Shown piece by piece: positions 58,839-64,000 of a stretch of DNA of 64,000 bases. The stretch covers positions 47,351,626-47,415,625 of the forward strand of contig CM018046.1 in NCBI GenBank assembly GCA_008638375.1. Direction: 5' to 3'. Position numbers and translations under genes: made by a program. A model generated the notes under the pieces. That model saw only the letters and a list, made by a program, of their open reading frames with translations, was not told the DNA's origin and did not search any database. Numbering within the stretch: the first letter of the stretch is position 1; the number at the start of each line of letters is the position of its first letter. The stretch is from Nyssa sinensis. Lineage: Eukaryota; Streptophyta; Magnoliopsida; Cornales; Nyssaceae.

Positions 58839-59960
58839 ATGCAGGAACAACTTTTTTCCATCTTTAGAACTCTGGCATTGCTTACCCAGAGCCCTGGGGC
58901 CAACCCCCTACATCCTCCTACTAGCGCGGTTGATGTAGAGGCACATCCTCTTGCCACCACCATGGGTGGAGGGCCTCATGAGGAAGTCCCCATTGAGCAA
59001 CCAATGCACCCCCAGGGCACTATTCATATGGGGGGAGACCCTCAGCCATCAGCCGCCGCCGGCAAGGGGATACTGGCCTTTAACTCGGCTGTCTATTATC
59101 AAAGTACCACAAGGGTTCTGACTTCGGCAGCTTCAGGGGCTAACCCAACGCTGCATGAGTTCCAGCCCCCAACAACACCTGTTCCTGCGGTTCAGGAAAA
59201 CTGATATTCTCTCCCTACTATGGGACAGAATTGTCCTATCCATATAGGGATTGAGGCCATAAGACAAGATCATGAACAACAACCGATGTAGCCTAGGGGC
59301 CCACAGAAGGTCGAATAGGTAGCAGACTCTATGGACCACACCACTGTTACTGATGGTGCTTATCTCCCTTCAGAGCAGGATGAGCTAGCCAAGGTTGCTC
59401 AAAAAATTTACCACGCCGTTTACTCTTGCTATAATGGCAGAAGAACGACCAAAGAAATTTATTATCCCTAAGTTTACCCTTTACGATGAGACTGGTGACC
59501 GAAGGGGACCATCTTTCTCATTATTAGCACACCATGGCACTACATAGAGCCACGGATGCCTTCAATGTGTCGTACCTTTAATTGTGACCAGCTTCAAGGA
59601 CACTACTCTGAAGTGGTTCCACCATCTCTCTCAGAATTCAGTTGCCAATTTTTTACGAGCTCAGTAGGCCTTTCCTTGACCGGTTCATGACCAAGTAAAA
59701 GGTTAAGGAAAGGACCAGAATTCTTGCTGAACATTAAGCAATCTAGAGGAGAGTCACTCCGAGATTAGATTGCGTTCTTCAATGCTGAACTCACAGAGAT
59801 CACGGATTGTAGTCCAAGCTTTTTGGTTGCCGCCCTAACCTCTGGCTTAGTGCTGGGGGGTTTCCATGACTCTTTAACAAAGAGCCCTCCTATTGACACG
59901 GCAGCACTCATGGAGCAAGCCAGAAAGTATATAAATTTAAAGGAAGCAAGGACCTCATCT
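58839..59960 (+). pseudogene. Ty3/gypsy gag remnant
   Basis: 58839-59204 is open (121 codons, Pro/Ala-rich, typical of the variable N-terminal part). At 59441-59505 a frame reads KFIIPKFTLYDETGDR, matching the gag pattern 'kf..PkF..YdGtgDP'. Further capsid-like scraps follow, with shifts and stops. No function is possible as read. Confidence 0.7.
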
Positions 59961-61239
59961 CAGTAGATAAAAGAGTAGGCCCAGAAAGATAATCAAAAGA
60001 AAGACTCCAACGCAACTAAAAAGAGGGTTAGAAGTCCCGATAAAAGGATAGCATCCAAGCACCTGGCAAGCACTAGTACTGGGAGGACCAGTGCCTACAC
60101 TCCTCTGAATACCTCCTTAACTCACATACTTCGATAGGTCCAAGCACGTGAAAATCTGAAGTGACCAGAGCCACTAAAGAACAATCCCGATACCCGGGAC
60201 CAGAATAAGTATTGTGATTTCCACAAAGATCATGGGCATACTACCGATTAATGCAGAGATCTCAAACAAGAGATCGAATAACTCATCAAAAGATGACGGC
60301 TTCAGGAGTTTATCAGACAGAATGGGAGGTAGAACCCCCGTAATGACAGGCAACCACAAAGGAGGCAAGAACTAAGGCCTGAACAGAGGGATGGACTGGA
60401 ATGAGCTACAACAACAAAACAATCAGGTCGTCTTTGTCCTCCATGCTGATAGCCCAGTCACAAGGATGTCCAAATGAGCAAGAAAACGTTACGCTTGGGA
60501 AGCCAGAACCATTCCTAGCATCCTCCAGATCTTAGCTGTCGAGAAAAGGCTGAAGCCAGTTCCTGAGATCCAGTTCTAGAGCCAAGATCATACAGGGGTG
60601 CACTATCCCCACAACGACTGCCCTCGTCATCTCACTCAAAACCCACCACCACGGTAATGGCTAGGTTCGATGGGAACCTCAGCTCCCCGCTAGGGAGAAT
60701 TGACCTTCCCACAACAGCTGGAGAAGGGAACGGTCAGAGGATCATGATCTCAAAATATCTGGTTCTGGATTCCAAGTCTCTCTATAACATCATCATCGGA
60801 AGGCCCTAGCTTCACCTAAATGGGAGCGATCACCTTGACCCTCCACCAATGCTTGAAGTATGTGCACAACAATATGGTTTATTCAATCAGAAGGTGTCAG
60901 CCAACTGCCCGGGAGTTCCATACTCTAGCTTTAAGAGAAAAGGCTCCCAAATAGCAATCACATCATGCTCATGAAGGTAGGAGCCCAGACCTTTCCAACC
61001 TTCATAAGAACAAGGAGTGCCCCTCAAGATTTGATGAACCACTAAGCCTTAGAGGACGGGATAGCAGAGCTAAGCAAATGGAAGACCCTATAAAAGTGCT
61101 CATCAGCCCCGAAGGAGGAAGGAGATATTTGTAGATCGGCTTAGACCTAACACCTTCCTGAATAAGAAGAGATGGTAGAATTCTTAAAAAGCAACCTCTC
61201 GATGTTTGTTTGGGAAACTAAAGATATGGAAGGGATAAA

Positions 61240-61735
61240 TCCTGGCCTTATCACCCACAAGCTGATGACTGATCTAGACCACCCACCTGTAAGGTAGAAA
61301 ATGATGGCGCTCGCTTTAGAGTGTCACCGGATCATTAGCGAAGAGGTACAGAGGTTGTTGGACGTTAAGATGATAAGGAAGGTGTTCTATCCAGAGTGGC
61401 TCGCTAATACTGTTCTTGTTAAAAAGAAAAAATGTAAATAGAGGGTTTGCGTCGACTATATAAACATCAACAAAGCCTGCCCTAAAGACAGCTTCCTCTT
61501 TCTGAGGATAAACCAGCTAGTCGACGCAACGGTAGGACACGAACTCATGAGCTTTATGGATGCTTACTCCAGATACAACTAGATCCAAATGTACCCCCAG
61601 ACCAAGAGAATACAGCTTTCATATCCGAACGAGGTCTCTATTGCTATAAAGTGATGCCGTTCGGATTGAAAAATGCTGGGGTAACATATCAACGTCTGGT
61701 GAATAAGATGTTTGGCCCTCTGATATATCTTACGT
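61240..61735 (+). pseudogene. Ty3/gypsy reverse transcriptase remnant, catalytic block deleted
   Basis: Shows RVCVDYININKACPKDSF (61441-61494), SFMDAYSRYN near 61552 and MPFGLKNAGVTYQRLVNKMF (61653-61712). The next expected part, with the catalytic YVDD, is missing. After about 61715-61735 the sequence jumps to the SIKGQAL segment that normally lies after the first RNase H/connection region. Several stops also interrupt the frame. Confidence 0.85.
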
Positions 61736-62250
61736 GCCGCGGACCTCCATCAAAGGGCAAGCATTGATAAATTTTCTTATCGAGTTCACTCCAGCACTAC
61801 ATGACAAGGCACAGCTCGGAAGGAGCTCCGCGATATGGCAGTTCTATACTAACGGATCATCCACAGATCAGGGTTCTGGCATCGGCTTTGTATTACACTC
61901 CCCTGAGGGGCTTATAGTAGAAAAGTTGGTAAGGTTAGGATTCAGAGTTTCCAACAATGAAGTTGAGTACGAATTCCTCATCTTGGGGATGAAGTTAGCT
62001 ATGGAGTACGAGGCCCAGAATCTCAAAGTTTTTTTTGACTCCCAACTAGTGGTAAGCCAAGTTCTGGGAGAATTTTCCATCAAGGGCGATAGAATGCTCC
62101 GGTATTCAGAGCTTGTGGATTTACTAAAATGCTCATTCCATAAGTTCACCATTCGAAAAATAGAGAGAAAGTCAGAATTCTAGGGCTGACGCCTTGGCAA
62201 ACATGGCCTCTCATCTCAAGCTTGAAGGAGATTCAACTCTAAAGATCTCT
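61734..62250 (+). pseudogene. RNase H (additional, Tat-type) remnant
   Basis: Mostly open. Begins SIKGQALINFLIEFTP, then FYTNGSS (in intact members the Asn position is a catalytic Asp), GSGIGFVLHSPEG, NNEVEYEFLILGMKLA, FFDSQLVVSQV and, after a stop, ADALANMAS. This is the RNase H between the gypsy polymerase and integrase found in Tat-lineage elements. The FYTNG reading suggests loss of the first catalytic Asp. Confidence 0.8.
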
Positions 62251-63545
62251 CATCAACCAAAGCCAAGCATTAAAGAAGTGCAGTCTTACCAAGTCTCTGA
62301 GCAAACTCAAAATTGGATGACTCTCATCCTCCAATATATAGAAGAAGGGCTGCTCCCAGAAGACAAAAACCTTGCCCGAAGGATTCAAATCAGGGCAGCC
62401 CGGTATCTAGTCTTAAACAGGAAGATCTACCGAAGATCTTATTCTCAACCTTTATTAAGATGCCTAGCTCTAGAAGAATCTCAATATGTTTTGGCAGAAA
62501 TACATGAAGGAATCTACGGCAACCACAATAGTGGTAGAACCATAGCCCACCGAGCTTTAACATAGGGCTACTATTGGCCCAGTATGCTGAAGCAAGTAAA
62601 GGAGTACATTCAAAAATGAGACAAATGCCAACGATTCGCTCCATATCAGCACTAGCCCCACCATGAGCTCATTCCAATCGCCAGCCCATGGCCCTTTGCT
62701 AAGTGGGGGGATGGACATTGTAGGGCCACTGCCAAAAGCCACTTGGAACAGGAGATATCTTTTGGTTGTCATTGATTATTTCTCCAAGTGGGCGGAGGCC
62801 GAGTCCCTAACACACATCACAGAAACAGAAGTTAAGAGCTTCGCATGGAGGAACATAGTTTGCAAGTTCAGTATACCATGTGTCATCATTTCAGACAATG
62901 GTATGTAGTTTGTCGAAAAAATCTTCAAAGAATTCTGCCAAAACCTGCACATTAGTCATCACTTCGCTTCACCAAGGCATCCCCAAGCCAACGAGTAAGC
63001 CGATGTCACCAATTGAACAATCTTTGATACTCTTAAGAAGAGGTTGGAAGATGCCAAAGGGAGATGGTTTGAGGAACTTCCTGGTGTGCTCTGGGCTTAC
63101 AGAACCACAAGAAGGATACCAACCTCTAAGACTCCATTCTCACTTGCCTATGGCTCGGAAGCAGTGATTCCTATTGAAATCGGTATGCCCACCTTGAGAA
63201 CGAAAGCTTTTGACTAAGGGACAAGTAACTAGCAGCTTGTAGAAAACCTGGACCTACTTGAAGAAAAACGAGATTAGGCCAGAATCAAGATAGAGGCATA
63301 TCAACACAGGATGGCCAATAGCTCCAAACAAGGGATAAAGCCTCTCAGTTTCCAGGTCGGGGATCTCGTCCTAAGAAGAGCATTCCCAAACACTAAGGAT
63401 CCCACCATGGGAAAACTGTCGCCCAATTGGGAAGGCCATATAGGGTAACGAAAATTGTCAGATCTACCACCTACTAGTTAGAGGACTTAACTGGAAAGCC
63501 TGTACCCCGACCATGGAATATAGAACACTTACGAAAATACTATCA
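62250..63545 (+). pseudogene. Ty3/gypsy integrase remnant
   Basis: Zinc-binding HHCC region at 62500-62640 (EIHEGIYGNHNSGRT, YYWPSM, DKCQRFAP); the first Cys codon is TGA here. The core shows MDIVGPLPKATW (62712), VVIDYFSKWAEAE, IISDNGM (62886) and, in another frame, SPRHPQANE (about 62970), so the D-D-E positions can be traced across frameshifts. The C-terminal part near 63070-63130 reads [12 protein letters not shown] and [12 protein letters not shown]. Not functional as read. Confidence 0.85.
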
Positions 63546-63579
63546 ATAAGAATTATTTCTTCATTTTTTAAAGTGTTCT

Positions 63580-63750
63580 CATCTCAATGTATGGACCCCT
63601 AAAAACCTTGTAACCCATTCGAGAGTTACAGGTCTGGTTCATCTCAATGTACAGACCCCTAAAAAACTTGCAGTCCATGCAACAGTTACAGGTCTGGTCC
63701 ACCTCAATGTACAGACCCCTAAAAACCTTGCAGCCCATGCAAGAGTTACA
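63580..63750 (+). repeat. Three 60-bp tandem repeats after the integrase
   Basis: Units at 63580-63639, 63640-63699 and 63700-63750 (third incomplete) share 'ctcaatgta' then 'gacccctaaaaa' and 'agttacagg'. The position, in the 3' untranslated region of a Tat-type element, is one where such repeats are known to arise. Confidence 0.9.
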
Positions 63751-64000
63751 GGCTGCAAGATTTGCTGTCAGGACCTCTCAAATTTTATCAGAAAGTTTCA
63801 TCCACTTGGTTGATCTTTTAGGGTTAGGTCTAAGATTTTTCTATGCACACAGTGTAAGCTTGAATACTCCTCCCCTTTCTATTTTACGCAACAAAAAAAA
63901 AAGGAAAATTGTTTGTTTAGTACTCTTTCACCAACATATATCCAAATTGGGACTTTATTTTTGACGAAATTTCTAAAGTTCGGTTTGTTTTCCCATCTAG
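63749..64000 (+). repeat. Second copy of the sequence at 32063-32320
   Basis: Direct repeat, about 90 percent or more by eye, and cut by the window end. It replaces the expected purine tract and 3' LTR of the gypsy element. Confidence 0.85.

Larger units (their letters stand above)
58615..63575 (+). mobile_element. Interior of a dead Tat-type Ty3/gypsy retrotransposon
   Basis: In order: primer site, gag remnant, protease-region debris, reverse transcriptase remnant, RNase H and integrase. Reverse transcriptase, RNase H and integrase appear in the gypsy order. The RNase H resembles the additional RNase H typical of the Tat lineage, and the LTR and primer site agree. Frames are full of stops and shifts, and part of the reverse transcriptase is deleted. 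No 3' LTR is present inside the window. Confidence 0.85.

Overview
This is nuclear DNA of a flowering plant, most likely a woody eudicot (inference). The coding genes have GT-AG introns, the intergenic DNA is AT-rich, and most of the window consists of plant transposable elements: L1-type LINEs, a Tat-like Ty3/gypsy element and its solo LTRs, a SINE, short-LTR elements and a CACTA end. I see no bacterial-type operon, CRISPR array, rRNA or tRNA gene. The species cannot be named from the sequence alone.

The ordinary genes are few. (1) At the left edge, on the minus strand, lie the first two exons of an OPA3-like mitochondrial protein gene; its 3' part runs off the window. (2) Three copies of a COMT-type small-molecule O-methyltransferase, closest by recognition to grapevine-type stilbene/flavonoid OMTs, lie at 7.6-9.6 kb (+), 35.3-37.3 kb (-) and 51.7-52.9 kb (-). 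Only the middle copy is open as read: 358 codons in two exons. The outer two keep all domains but are broken by small insertions, and I see no deletions that break the frame. The middle and right copies sit in a tandemly duplicated block that includes their 3' flanks.

Layout: 0-2.4 kb OPA3-like gene; 2.4-7.6 kb AT-rich spacer with MITE-like pieces; 7.6-9.6 kb OMT copy 1; 10.1-18.9 kb a large inverted repeat (arms about 1.6-1.7 kb) enclosing a CACTA end, half of a short-LTR element and tandem arrays; 18.9-19.5 kb a decayed LTR; 19.86-27.36 kb a full-length LINE (-) with an 18-bp target-site duplication; 28.2-28.7 kb a solo LTR with a 5-bp duplication; 28.8-29.0 kb a SINE; 29-32.4 kb retroelement scraps and an exon-like fragment; 32.6-33.7 kb a LINE 3' end (+); 35.3-37.3 kb OMT copy 2; 40.7-42.7 kb a short-LTR element with both LTRs; 43.36-47.7 kb a stacked LINE insertion; 48.4-49.0 kb copia gag debris; 49.9-51.3 kb a LINE relic with another LINE tail inside; 51.7-52.9 kb OMT copy 3; 53.4-56.9 kb nested tandem duplications, a TRIM-like element and a CT-rich minisatellite; 58.0-63.6 kb a dead Tat-type Ty3/gypsy element, followed by 60-bp repeats and a sequence that also occurs at 32.1 kb.

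The most interesting points are these. The frame breaks in OMT copies 1 and 3 are insertion-only, so they may be sequence errors rather than pseudogene decay. Two LINE insertions in different places share the same in-frame UGA in the reverse transcriptase. One 12-bp target duplication encloses three stacked LINE 3' ends. The large inverted repeat could fold into a long hairpin. I found no clearly new biological system. The window reads as an OMT cluster that expanded by block duplication and was then heavily invaded by retroelements.
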